64,000 nt of DNA from Mycolicibacterium aurum (GCA_900078775.1 LT549889.1:5828001-5892000), one strand, 5' to 3'. Positions 26,052 through 33,586 are shown, numbered from the stretch's first letter. Translations and numbers: made by a program. Notes: generated by a model from the sequence alone, not told the origin.

Positions 26052-26203
26052 ACTGTGAGGTGACGCCGGGAAGACGGCAGGACCGAACCGGCGTCACCGA
26101 AGCAGGGCCAGGAGCCCAGCCGATGAACTCCAGGTGAGTCACGGATACCCCGTACACAACAGCGCGCCCACATGTGCGCGGCTCACCTGAAAGGCCCATC
26201 ATT
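26052..26203 (+). promoter_or_regulatory. Structured leader between scaffold and capsid genes
   Basis: 152 bp with two strong inverted repeats. GGTGACGCCGG (26059-26069) pairs with CCGGCGTCACC (26088-26098), a perfect 11-bp stem. CAGGTGAG (26131-26138) pairs with CTCACCTG (26182-26189) and encloses a small CGCGC/GCGCG hairpin (26163-26180). The second stem ends 14 bases before the capsid ATG. No U-tract follows either stem, so a leader RNA that tunes capsid expression is more likely than a terminator (inference). Confidence 0.5.
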
Positions 26204-27049
26204 ATGGCTGGAACAACCACCAACTTCGCCCCGCTGCTCACCCCCGAACAGGTCGGTGACCTCGTCATCCGCCCGCTCATCTCCGAGTCCATTGCCGGGC
26301 AGGTGCTCACGGCCGTCTCGACTGGCTCTCACGTCCACCGCATCCCTATCGTCACCGCCGACCCGTCCGCATCCTGGACTGCGGAGGGTCAGGAAATTGA
26401 TGTCAGTGATGGCACCGTCACAGAGCTGGAAGTCGAGCCGAAGAAGCTCGCCGGTCTGACCGTCATCAGCTCCGAACTGGCCGCCGACTCCAACCCCGCC
26501 GCCGCCGATGTCATCGGTGCCGGCATCGTGCGCGACCTGTCCCGCAAGGTCGACCAGGCGCTGTTCACCGCGACCACGGTCAACGGGCCCGGTGGCCTGC
26601 CCGGTGTCGTCGGTATCTCCACCGTCGAGGTCGAAGACGAATACGAAAACGTTGACCCGTTCTCCGACGCGATCTACACCGCCGCCGGCCACAACGGCAC
26701 TGTCACCGCATGGGTGACCCACCCGGACACCGCCAAGCTGTTGGCGAAAGTTAAAGAATCCGCGTCGTCGAACCGTCCGCTCCTTGGAGCCGACCCGACC
26801 CAGCCCGGACGCCGCCAGATCCTCGGCATCCCGCTGCTCACCAGTCCCTACGTCGAAGACACCAACGGCGAAGTCTGGGGCATCAGCAGCACACACGGAT
26901 ACCTCGTGATCCGCGAAGGGGCCGAAGTCGAAGCCGACCGCTCGGTGTTCTTCTCCAGCGACCGGGTAGCCATCCGCGCCAAGCTGCGCGTCGGGTTCGG
27001 ATTCCCCGCACCCGCCGCAATGGTCCGCATCGCCATCGAAGGCAGCTAG
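26204..27049 (+). CDS. HK97-type major capsid protein
   Basis: 281 residues from ATG 26204 (MAGTTTNFAPLLTPEQVGDL). HK97-fold features: an N-terminal arm, ASWTAEGQEIDVSDGTV with EVEPKKLAGLTVISSEL (E-loop/P-domain), and a C-terminal QILGIPLLTSPYVED and VFFSSDRVAIRAKLRVGFGF. Shorter than many HK97 capsids because there is no delta-domain, consistent with a separate scaffold. No portal, protease or terminase gene follows. The in-frame ATG at 26174 lies inside the second stem of the leader. Confidence 0.88.
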   Translation: MAGTTTNFAPLLTPEQVGDLVIRPLISESIAGQVLTAVSTGSHVHRIPIVTADPSASWTAEGQEIDVSDGTVTELEVEPKKLAGLTVISSELAADSNPAAADVIGAGIVRDLSRKVDQALFTATTVNGPGGLPGVVGISTVEVEDEYENVDPFSDAIYTAAGHNGTVTAWVTHPDTAKLLAKVKESASSNRPLLGADPTQPGRRQILGIPLLTSPYVEDTNGEVWGISSTHGYLVIREGAEVEADRSVFFSSDRVAIRAKLRVGFGFPAPAAMVRIAIEGS

Positions 27050-27423
27050 AAACCTGGTGGGACGTGGCGTCAAACCATCGGTTACTCAGGCAAGGACCCG
27101 CCACGACGAGCCCCGTCCTTGGGCTCCGAGCGAGTACCTGCGCCACGCCCCACCGCCCAAGCACCCCCCATGGGGTCAACCCCTCCCCGGGGGTCAAAAC
27201 CCTGACCCCGGCCCACCTGGCTCGCAGTTTGTACGGGTCTGGGCATTTTTCCGAGCAGGGACATAACGTCACTAGCTGCAGTTTTTCCCGACCCGGGTGG
27301 TCTCCAGCTGTCGATTTCGCGGTTACGACGCTGCCAACCGGAGGACCCGCAACGACTGAAACGGCGTGCCCCGTCAGTCAGGCAGTCCGCACCTGTTCTA
27401 GAGGGCAACGATTTGCCGCTGTC
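27050..27423. other. 374-bp non-coding stretch after the capsid gene, possible packaging-site remnant
   Basis: It lies between the convergent capsid and pycTM genes. Open frames here are Pro/His-rich and antisense to pycTM, so I do not call them. It contains GGGGTCA at 27172-27178 and a hairpin GGGGTCA-AAACCC-TGACCCC (27190-27209), then T-rich words (GCATTTTTCCG, GTTTTTCCCG). Similar GC-box and T-rich mixtures occur near cos sites in actinophages, so this might be a packaging signal. That is speculative. Confidence 0.35.
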
Positions 27424-27930
27424 CTATGGAACGGTGGTGACGGCACCCGCAGCGAGGCCAAGTGTCAGGACGCCGACAACGCCGAGCGTCATCGACCATT
27501 GCACGGCCACGTGCTTACTCCAGGCGATCTTGCTCATTTCGACGAGTTGCTTCGCGAGCACAGGCTTGATCGGTGTCTCGTCGAGGTGCTTGAGTACAGC
27601 ATCGCGGTCGAGGTGACGCAGGTGCCCAAAGTAGGTGTAGTGGTGTTCGGACTCGGCTTTTAGGTTGGGGGTCCGCAGGCGAGGTCGGACGACCCAGACT
27701 GCGCATAAGACAGCGGCAACCAGAACGACGATGCCCACGACGTAGAGCGTGATTGGGAACCATCCCGTGATGTTTCCGAACACGCGGTCGGTGCCTGACA
27801 GGGTCACGACGCCGGCCAGGAGTGCGGCCTCTATAGTCAGCGCGAACGATGCTTTTGTATCAACTTTGCCGGTCCAATCGACCAGAGCCGCGTGGATCTT
27901 CCACGCGTTCTCGACTGCGTCGTCGTTCAT
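27424..27930 (-). CDS. pycTM: Pycsar effector PycTM (transmembrane, DUF5706-like)
   Basis: 168 residues from ATG 27930, overlapping the pycC stop as ATGA. The N-terminal block AWKIHAALVDWTGKVDTKAS followed by FALTIEAALLAG is characteristic of PycTM effectors. Hydrophobic segments are at about 27-46, 58-81 and 143-163. Between the second and third lies a cytosolic helical part (HHYTYFGHLRHLDRDAVLKH) that is presumably the sensor. In described Pycsar systems the cyclic pyrimidine nucleotide made by PycC activates PycTM, which damages the membrane and stops phage growth. An in-frame ATG at 27948 lies within pycC and is less likely. Confidence 0.85.
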   Translation of the reverse strand: MNDDAVENAWKIHAALVDWTGKVDTKASFALTIEAALLAGVVTLSGTDRVFGNITGWFPITLYVVGIVVLVAAVLCAVWVVRPRLRTPNLKAESEHHYTYFGHLRHLDRDAVLKHLDETPIKPVLAKQLVEMSKIAWSKHVAVQWSMTLGVVGVLTLGLAAGAVTTVP

Positions 27931-28670
27931 CTGTAGGCCTTCCACCATGTTGAAGTGCGGACGAATTCAAACGTTCCGCCGATGTCGACGAAATTGGACT
28001 CTGTCCAGATGCTCTTCAATTCACCGGCCGGGTCAGATCCTGACGAATACTGGTGCTCGTAAGAGAGTTGGTCGTACACATCGTCGGTGATGATCGTTCG
28101 GCCACCGCCCTTGTAGTCGCTGAGCTTGGCGGCCACGTTCGGCGGACTACCGATCGACACTAGGTCGTTGTCTCCGCGGACGCCGGCGCGGACGATGAAT
28201 GCGGTGCCGATATCGATTCCGGTTCGATGCCTGACGCGCCAATCGCTCTCGACGTACTCCTTGAAGTACGCGCTGTTGTGTGTCAGCAACTCGTCATGGA
28301 CGATGTTGCTCACGACCCAGTTAACGCGTAAGGCAGCATCAACTGCATTGTCGGCGGCATTTTCACCCACAAAGATGGCCATCACTCGGTCGCCGTCGAA
28401 ACTTCGAATTGCGCCACCTCGATCTTTGAGGACTCGTGTCACGGCGTGCAGGTAGGCGCGGATTATCTTCGCCGCATCCGTAGCTTGGAATTTTTCGGCC
28501 ATGCCAGTCGAGTCGGCCATGTCCGCGTAGAGGTAGGCGGCCGTCAGCCACACCGCTCCGTCTCGTTGGACTATGGATTCTGAGGTTGGCACTTCTCTGC
28601 CCGAGCGGGCATTGAAGGGCGTCTTGACTATGTCGCGGACTGCTTTCTCGCAGTCGTCCTTGAAACCCAT
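27927..28670 (-). CDS. pycC: Pyrimidine nucleotide cyclase PycC of a Pycsar anti-phage system
   Basis: 247 residues from ATG 28670 behind GGAAAG. The open frame continues to 28796, but that part is Cys/Arg-rich and reaches toward the att site. It is a class III cyclase fold: metal-binding Asp in YLYADMADSTGMA (D50) and FDGDRVMAIF (D94), and GIDIGTAFIVRAGVRGDNDL followed by SIGSPPNVAAKLSD (about 151-185), which is the PycC version of the cyclase core. The motif and the linked pycTM distinguish it from housekeeping adenylate cyclases. Whether it makes cCMP or cUMP cannot be told by reading. Confidence 0.85.
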   Translation of the reverse strand: MGFKDDCEKAVRDIVKTPFNARSGREVPTSESIVQRDGAVWLTAAYLYADMADSTGMAEKFQATDAAKIIRAYLHAVTRVLKDRGGAIRSFDGDRVMAIFVGENAADNAVDAALRVNWVVSNIVHDELLTHNSAYFKEYVESDWRVRHRTGIDIGTAFIVRAGVRGDNDLVSIGSPPNVAAKLSDYKGGGRTIITDDVYDQLSYEHQYSSGSDPAGELKSIWTESNFVDIGGTFEFVRTSTWWKAYR

Positions 28671-28681
28671 TCCGATCTTTC

Positions 28682-28701
28682 CGTCCGCAGCGCGTCCGCA
28701 G
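28682..28701 (+). repeat. Putative integrase arm-type sites, right end
   Basis: CGTCCGCAG at 28682-28690 and 28693-28701, with the same word and 11-bp spacing as the pair at 19361-19380. It lies just upstream of pycC and about 105 bp inside attR. Confidence 0.55.
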
Positions 28702-28805
28702 CACTTTCGCGAACCCCCGTCGCGAACCAACATAGTCAACACCGTGACCAGGGACTTGCTGGACGCGCCAACACTGCCAACTTCTGCAAACGCCAAGAGT
28801 GACGA

Positions 28806-28874
28806 ACTGTAAATCCGTCGGCTAACGCCTACACAGGTTCGAATCCTGTACCTGCCACACTGATCAGGCCCCCT
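28806..28874 (+). repeat. attR core repeat (displaced 3' half of tRNA-Tyr)
   Basis: 69 bases identical to 19258-19326. They include the anticodon-stem 3' part, variable arm, T arm and acceptor 3' strand of tRNA-Tyr but no 5' half, so this copy is not a functional tRNA. It marks the right boundary of the element. Confidence 0.95.
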
Positions 28875-28891
28875 CTGCGGAGGGGGCCTGA
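28864..28891 (+). terminator. Original tRNA-Tyr terminator, now beyond attR
   Basis: TCAGGCCCCCT (28864-28874) pairs with AGGGGGCCTGA (28881-28891), loop CTGCGG, then CGTGTTTG. It is the sister of the hairpin after the intact tRNA. Confidence 0.8.
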
Positions 28892-28909
28892 CGTGTTTGT
28901 GGGCGCGGA

Positions 28910-28927
28910 ATTGTCACGGATTGTCAC
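28910..28927. promoter_or_regulatory. Direct repeat ATTGTCAC x2, candidate antitoxin operator
   Basis: ATTGTCAC at 28910-28917 and 28920-28927, exactly 10 bp apart, one helical turn, about 95 bp before the antitoxin start. Antitoxins of this class usually autoregulate by binding such repeats. Confidence 0.35.
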
Positions 28928-29019
28928 AAGGTGCGACGAACTCTGCGCCGATACTTGTCGCTGTCACGGCCCGTCGCCACCCTAGTGCGCTTTCGTTTCT
29001 TTCGATTTACCATGGTGGT

Positions 29020-29478
29020 GTGACTGCAACTACTGAGCACACTGTCTTTCCAGCCGACACCGACCGGGGTCTCGCCGCGCTGCTCGTCGCCCTGCAAACG
29101 GCTGCGCCGTTGGTTATCGAAACGACCGATGGCCAGTCGTTTCCCCTTACGCCCGAACTGCGTGATGTGCTGATTCATGCAGCCCATGCGCTCGTCGAAG
29201 GCCAAGCCGTCACTCTCGAGCCGCAAAGTGTCGTCTTGTCGACGCAGGAAGCCGCCGATCTCCTCGGGGTGTCCCGACCGACTCTGGTGAAACTGCTCGA
29301 AGCGGGCGAGATTCCCTACGCGCAGCCGGGCCGGCATCGCCGGGTGCAGCTCACGGACCTTCTGGCCTATCAGCAGCAGATTCGCCATCAGCGGCGCATC
29401 ACCCTCGATGAGATGAACGCCGAAGCAGCCGCCGATGATGCATACGGTCGCCTCGGCGAGTTCGGTGAGACGCGCTGA
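29020..29478 (+). CDS. Antitoxin with excisionase-type HTH, partner of the PIN toxin
   Basis: 152 residues from GTG 29020 (VTATTEHTVFPAD). The frame is open upstream to 28897, but that part lacks protein-like composition. The N-terminal half (1-75) is a Phd-like region and the C-terminal half carries the HTH STQEAADLLGVSRPTLVKLL followed by PYAQPGRHRRVQLTDLLAYQ. Antitoxins of this shape precede PIN-domain toxins in many actinobacteria. The toxin GTG follows 3 bases after its stop. Confidence 0.8.
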   Translation: MTATTEHTVFPADTDRGLAALLVALQTAAPLVIETTDGQSFPLTPELRDVLIHAAHALVEGQAVTLEPQSVVLSTQEAADLLGVSRPTLVKLLEAGEIPYAQPGRHRRVQLTDLLAYQQQIRHQRRITLDEMNAEAAADDAYGRLGEFGETR

Positions 29479-29481
29479 CCA

Positions 29482-30485
29482 GTGTCACGAATCCGGGTGC
29501 TTCTCGATGCTTGTGTCCTGGTGCCCTACCAACTCGCGGACCTTCTACTGCGCATCGCCGACGCTGAACTGTTCGAACCGCTCTGGTCAGACGAACTGCT
29601 TCCGAGGTCGAACGCAATGTCGTCAAGCTCGGGATAGGGCCTGACAAAGCTGCCCGTCGGATCGCGCAGATGGCGTCAGCATTCCCCAACGCGACTGTGA
29701 CCGGGTTTGAGCATCTCGTACCCGCGATGACCAACGATCCCAAGGACCGCCACGTAGCGGCAGCAGCTGTTCGGGGTGGGGCCGCGCTCATTGTCACAGC
29801 GAACACCCGCGACTTCCCCTCGGAAGCGTTGGCGCGGTACGACATTGAGGTCGTCAGTCCGGATGACTTCCTTCAAGACCAACTTGATCTCGCCGAGGCC
29901 GCCGTTCTGACCTGTCTTCGGCAGCATCGTGCGTCCTACACCCGGCCACAATTCACCGTCACCGAGTATTACCTCGGTCTCGAGCGGACGGTACCCGTCT
30001 TCGCCCGCTCGGCGATGCACGCTGAGGTGCGTCAGAGCGGTCACCAGGCCGGCGATCCACTGCCATTGGAAGTGCGCGAAGAAGATGAGGTCTTGAAGGC
30101 CTTCTTCCCGCGTGGCGGACCGACTCCTGACGAGCCACGCGGAGCGGCATTCATGTGGCGCCAGGCGCTCAGTGGCAGGCCCGAATTCCTGACGGCGCTG
30201 CACAACCTCACCCTGGATCCGTCGATGTGGGGTGACTTCAATCAGGCCGAAGAGGTTCTGCGCGGCCACGGCATGACTCAGTTCGTCGAGCGGTGCCCTG
30301 GCGATCGTGACATCGCGTATGTCAAGTTCGTGCCGAACGGTCAGCAGTCGGTTGTCGCATTCGCAGCGGCCCCGATCGATGACGTGAAGATCCTGACGCT
30401 TGTTCGATGCGCTGACGGAATCTGGCGAGTTTGGGGATTGAGCCTGAGTCGCTTCCCGTCGGGCGACGAAGTACGAGGGCAGTGA
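29482..30485 (+). pseudogene. PIN-domain toxin with C-terminal extension, frameshifted
   Basis: From GTG 29482 the frame reads VSRIRVLLDACVLVPYQLAD, a PIN N-terminus with the first catalytic Asp, then loses sense after DELLP and stops at TAG 29635-29637. The next frame picks up at about 29613 with EVERNVVKLGIGPDKAARRI, NDPKDRHVAAAAVRGGAALI and VTANTRDFPSEALARYDIEV, the rest of the PIN domain. One base is therefore missing at about 29607-29613. The restored protein would be about 334 residues; a C-terminal region of about 150 residues is extra to a PIN domain and unassigned. It may be a true inactivation or a sequencing error. Confidence 0.75.
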
Positions 30486-30572
30486 TGCGCGCGCCACTGG
30501 GCGCGGGCGCCTGCCGCTGATCAGGTCCGGGGCGACGTTTGCCTCTCGACGCGAGCGGCTACGTTGAACACC

Positions 30573-31757
30573 ATGGCCGAGCGCGAGTTGCTGTCGGGCC
30601 GCTACGAGCTCCGGGGAGTGCTGGGCCGCGGCGGGATGGCCGAGGTGCGCGACGGCTGGGACACCCGTCTGCACCGCGCGGTCGCGGTCAAGCTGCTCCA
30701 TCCCGCGCTCGGCGCGGACGCGGGTACCCGGCGCCGGTTCGAGGACGAGGCCCGCGCCGCGGCGGCACTGAATCACCCCAACATCGTCAGCGTGCACGAC
30801 TGCGGGGTCGACGACGGCCGGTTCTTCATCGTGATGGAACGCCTGCCCGGACAGACCCTGCACGATCTGATCGCCGGCGGGCCGTTGCCGGCGCCGCGGG
30901 TGCGGGCGATCCTCGACGACGTGCTGGCCGCCCTCACGGTGGCTCACGGCGCCGGGGTGCTGCACCGCGACATCAAACCGGCCAACATTCTGATCTCGGC
31001 CGACGGCGGCACCATGAAGGTCGCCGATTTCGGCATCGCCAAGACCGGCGGGGCCGCGCACACCATGACCGGGCAGATCATCGGCACGATGGCCTATATG
31101 AGCCCGGAGCGCCTCGCCGGCGCGCCGGCCTCGGTCGCCGACGACATCTACGCCGTCGGGATGATCGGCTTCGAGGCAGCCGCCGGGTTCCGTGCGCTGC
31201 CCGGGGACAACCCGGCCGTGCTGGCCCGCGCCATCGTGGACGGGCCGGCCCCGTCGCTGGCCGCCGCCCGCCCCGATCTCGATCCGGTGCTGGCGGCCGT
31301 CGTCGACCGGGCCCTGGCCAAGGACCCGCGACAGCGGTTCGCCGATGCCACGCAGATGCGTGCGGCCCTGACAGCCGGCCGACCGGCCACCCGGGTGCTC
31401 GATGCGCCCCTGCCGCCCGCGCACCCGGACTACTTCGTGCCGGCCCGCAGGAAGCGCCGGCCGAGCCGAAACCAGACGTTCCTGGCTGCCGCCGCGGCGT
31501 TCCTGGCAGCCCTGGTGGCACTGCTGGTGCTGACCGTCGACTCCGCGCCGGCCACCGACCGCACCGAGCCCGTCGGCACCAGCACGGTCACCCCGCCGCC
31601 CCCGCCGCCGCCGACCTCGACGCCCGTGCCGGTGGTTTCCGCACCGCAGCCGCAGCCCGCCCCGCCCAAGGAACCGAAGGGACCCAAGGGGGAGAAGAAG
31701 GGCAACGGGAACCCGGGCAATCCGGGCCCCGGGAACAAGCGGCGGGACGGGCCGTAA
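30573..31757 (+). CDS. Membrane Ser/Thr protein kinase (PknB/PknF-like)
   Basis: 394 residues from ATG 30573 (TTG 30564 is possible). Kinase features: glycine loop GRGGMAEV 18-25, K40 in VAVKLL, HRDIKPAN (H131-R132-D133), DFG 152-154, and an activation loop with TMTGQIIGTMAYMSPERLAG. A membrane helix lies at about 308-328, then a proline-rich and KGPKGEKKGNG-type external tail with no PASTA repeats. It signals envelope state in the cell membrane; substrates are unknown. A secreted protein follows 38 bases downstream and may be co-transcribed. Confidence 0.92.
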   Translation: MAERELLSGRYELRGVLGRGGMAEVRDGWDTRLHRAVAVKLLHPALGADAGTRRRFEDEARAAAALNHPNIVSVHDCGVDDGRFFIVMERLPGQTLHDLIAGGPLPAPRVRAILDDVLAALTVAHGAGVLHRDIKPANILISADGGTMKVADFGIAKTGGAAHTMTGQIIGTMAYMSPERLAGAPASVADDIYAVGMIGFEAAAGFRALPGDNPAVLARAIVDGPAPSLAAARPDLDPVLAAVVDRALAKDPRQRFADATQMRAALTAGRPATRVLDAPLPPAHPDYFVPARRKRRPSRNQTFLAAAAAFLAALVALLVLTVDSAPATDRTEPVGTSTVTPPPPPPPTSTPVPVVSAPQPQPAPPKEPKGPKGEKKGNGNPGNPGPGNKRRDGP

Positions 31758-31795
31758 CGATTCAGGAATCGGCGCGGACCTGCCAAGATGTCGTC

Positions 31796-32380
31796 ATGCG
31801 ACTGCACAGCGTGTTCCGGGCCGCCGCGGCGGCGATCGCCCTTGCTCTGACGGCGGCCCCGACCGCGCATGGCGAGACGGCGCCGACACTGCCGGAGTTC
31901 GTCCCGTACCCGTCGGCGTGGGCCCCGGACTACAGCCTGTTCCCGTACAACCTGTGGCAGATCCGGGTGACCCCCGAGCAGATCACCGCCCAGCGGGACG
32001 CCTGCCAGTGGTTCAACGCGCAGTACGGTGACCTGGCCGGCCAGGTGCACGGCTTCAACAACTTTCTCGACGACGCGGGTGACGACTGGTCGGCACCGGG
32101 AGTGCGGCAGACCGCCGAGGTCGTCACCGCCAACCTGAACCAGACCGCGGACTTCCTCGACCCCCGGGTGCACACCCTGTACATCACGAATTACCCTGAC
32201 CAGAGCCAGTATTCACCGCTGTACAACGGGGATTCGTTCTATCACCTGTGGTATCAGTACACCCAGATCGCCGATAAGATCGGCCGGCAGTTGCCGTCCG
32301 GGCAGATCCACGCCAACGTGGTGACCGCCGACGTCTACGGCAATGTGATCCGCGACTCCGGCGTCTGTAACCGCGCCTGA
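31796..32380 (+). CDS. Secreted protein of unknown function
   Basis: 194 residues from ATG 31796 with a signal peptide to about residue 26 (FRAAAAAIALALTAAPTAHG). The mature part is rich in Trp and Tyr (YSLFPYNLWQIRVTPEQITA; FYHLWYQYTQIADKIG) and resembles small exported mycobacterial proteins. Two Cys (DACQW, SGVCN) may form a disulfide. Function unknown. Confidence 0.75.
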   Translation: MRLHSVFRAAAAAIALALTAAPTAHGETAPTLPEFVPYPSAWAPDYSLFPYNLWQIRVTPEQITAQRDACQWFNAQYGDLAGQVHGFNNFLDDAGDDWSAPGVRQTAEVVTANLNQTADFLDPRVHTLYITNYPDQSQYSPLYNGDSFYHLWYQYTQIADKIGRQLPSGQIHANVVTADVYGNVIRDSGVCNRA

Positions 32381-32381
32381 G

Positions 32382-32732
32382 TCAGTCCAGTTCGGCCAAT
32401 GCCCGCCGGGCGGCCTCCAGTTCGGCCTCCAGCGCAGAGACCTTGGCGGCCTGCTGAACCCGGGACTCCTCGATAACCGCGTCGATCGGGCCGGACAGGT
32501 CGGTGTGCAGTTCGCGGGCGGCACGGGATACCGCCGCCGCGGCCACCGCGAGGTCGCGCGCCAGGAAGTTGCCGCCCTGTTTGAGTTCGGCGCGCCACTC
32601 GCCGTCGGCGGTGCCCGAGACGGTGAGGACGAGCTCGAGCATCTTGGCCTTCTTGCCGGCAGTCCTTCTGGCCTTGGGCTTTTCGGCGGTCTCGGGGCTT
32701 GCTTCCGGCGGGGCTGGGGCGTCTACAGTCAT
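32382..32732 (-). CDS. DUF6319-like cytosolic protein
   Basis: 116 residues from ATG 32732 (MTVDAPAPPEASPETAEKPK). The frame is open upstream to 32801, but the Ala/Pro-rich start here fits better. A basic linker (KARRTAGKKAKMLE) is followed by LELVLTVSGTADGEWRAELK, with ALEAELEAARRALAELD as a C-terminal coiled coil. The family name is from memory. Convergent with the secreted gene, one base apart. Confidence 0.6.
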   Translation of the reverse strand: MTVDAPAPPEASPETAEKPKARRTAGKKAKMLELVLTVSGTADGEWRAELKQGGNFLARDLAVAAAAVSRAARELHTDLSGPIDAVIEESRVQQAAKVSALEAELEAARRALAELD

Positions 32733-33069
32733 CGTCACGGTGAACTCCTCGCTGAACATCACCCGCATGGGCAGGCCTACGGTCCGATAATTAGAACACA
32801 CGTTCGACGCTGATGGGTGTCGCGATGCGGGTGTGTTGCTGTGGATCGGCTGCGGGATCGCTGAATCCGCTTACAGCAGTTGGTCAGAGGCTTCACAGTG
32901 CGCGGCACTGGTATCCACAGGTGTGCGGATGTGACCCTGTGCGAATCGTCGGCCGTACAACGCGGTGGCCGCGACGAGCGGATCTTCACTGACGAACGCC
33001 GCTGCGCCTCACTTCTATTCCGTCACCGCGGCGGCGTTGGCCTCCGCGGATGTAATGCAGGGGACATCC

Positions 33070-33444
33070 ATGAACATCAACCGCACGAAACGCACGCTCA
33101 CCCTCGGTGCCGTCACGGTGCTGGCATCGGCGGTCGTGGGCTTCGCCGCGCCGGCCCGGGCCGCCGACGGCTTCGTGATGCCGAGCACCACCGGGATGAA
33201 CCTGCAGGAGGCCGAGGATGCGGTGGCCGCGGCCGCGCACGGCATCCCGATGCAGATGCATTCACACAACATCAAGGGGCTCAAGCAGCGTCAGCTCAGT
33301 CTGGCCGACTGGCTGGTCTGTGAGCAGGTGCCGGCCGCCGGCGAGAAGATCACCAGCGCCGCGGACGTGGATTTCGGCGTGGTCCGCGAGTTCGATGCCG
33401 CCCGCAACACCTGGGACGACATGGTTGCGCACGCCTGCGACTGA
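33070..33444 (+). CDS. Small secreted PASTA-like protein
   Basis: 124 residues from ATG 33070 with a signal peptide ending about PARAAD (32). The single mature domain begins FVMPSTTGMNLQEAEDAVAA and ends AGEKITSAADVDFGVV, the outline of one PASTA repeat (MP-x3-G-x2-L-x-EA ... P..G). PASTA domains in mycobacteria bind cell wall fragments, so a cell wall or kinase link is plausible but unproven. A strong terminator follows. Confidence 0.7.
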   Translation: MNINRTKRTLTLGAVTVLASAVVGFAAPARAADGFVMPSTTGMNLQEAEDAVAAAAHGIPMQMHSHNIKGLKQRQLSLADWLVCEQVPAAGEKITSAADVDFGVVREFDAARNTWDDMVAHACD

Positions 33445-33465
33445 ACCCTCGGTCGACGCTGTCCG

Positions 33466-33496
33466 GATCGGGCCCCTGGTGGGGCCCGATCTTTTT
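33466..33496 (+). terminator. Rho-independent terminator
   Basis: Perfect 11-bp stem GATCGGGCCCC/GGGGCCCGATC (33466-33476 and 33481-33491) with loop TGGT, followed by five T (33492-33496). It ends the small secreted gene. Confidence 0.93.
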
Positions 33497-33586
33497 GCGT
33501 TCAGAGGGTTACGTTGAGCCACGTTGGCTAGATTGATTATTCACCATTCAGGAATCAATGCAGGTCAATAGCATCTTGACGCAGCA

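Larger units (their letters stand above)
19258..28874. mobile_element. 9.5-kb integrative phage-satellite-like element in tRNA-Tyr carrying a Pycsar cassette
   Basis: The element is bounded by identical 69-bp repeats (19258-19326 and 28806-28874). It contains, left to right: integrase and repressor on the minus strand; small HTH protein, small phage proteins, P-loop replication-type protein, scaffold-like and capsid proteins on the plus strand; and pycTM and pycC on the minus strand. There is no recognisable terminase, portal, protease, tail or lysis gene. Gene content and size are reminiscent of phiRv1/phiRv2 of M. tuberculosis. Flanks are chromosomal: yajQ on the left, a toxin-antitoxin pair on the right. 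Confidence 0.92.

Noticed and set aside
27064..27663. 199-codon open frame on the plus strand after the capsid gene
   Set aside because: Its second half is antisense to pycTM and its first half covers the GC-box region; no protein-like composition or good ribosome site.
28671..28796. Longer N-terminus for PycC
   Set aside because: The extension is Cys/Arg-rich, reaches toward the att repeat and overlaps the putative arm sites; the ATG at 28670 has a good ribosome site.
28806..28859. Second tRNA-Tyr
   Set aside because: Only the 3' half is present with no 5' acceptor or D arm; it is the attR copy.
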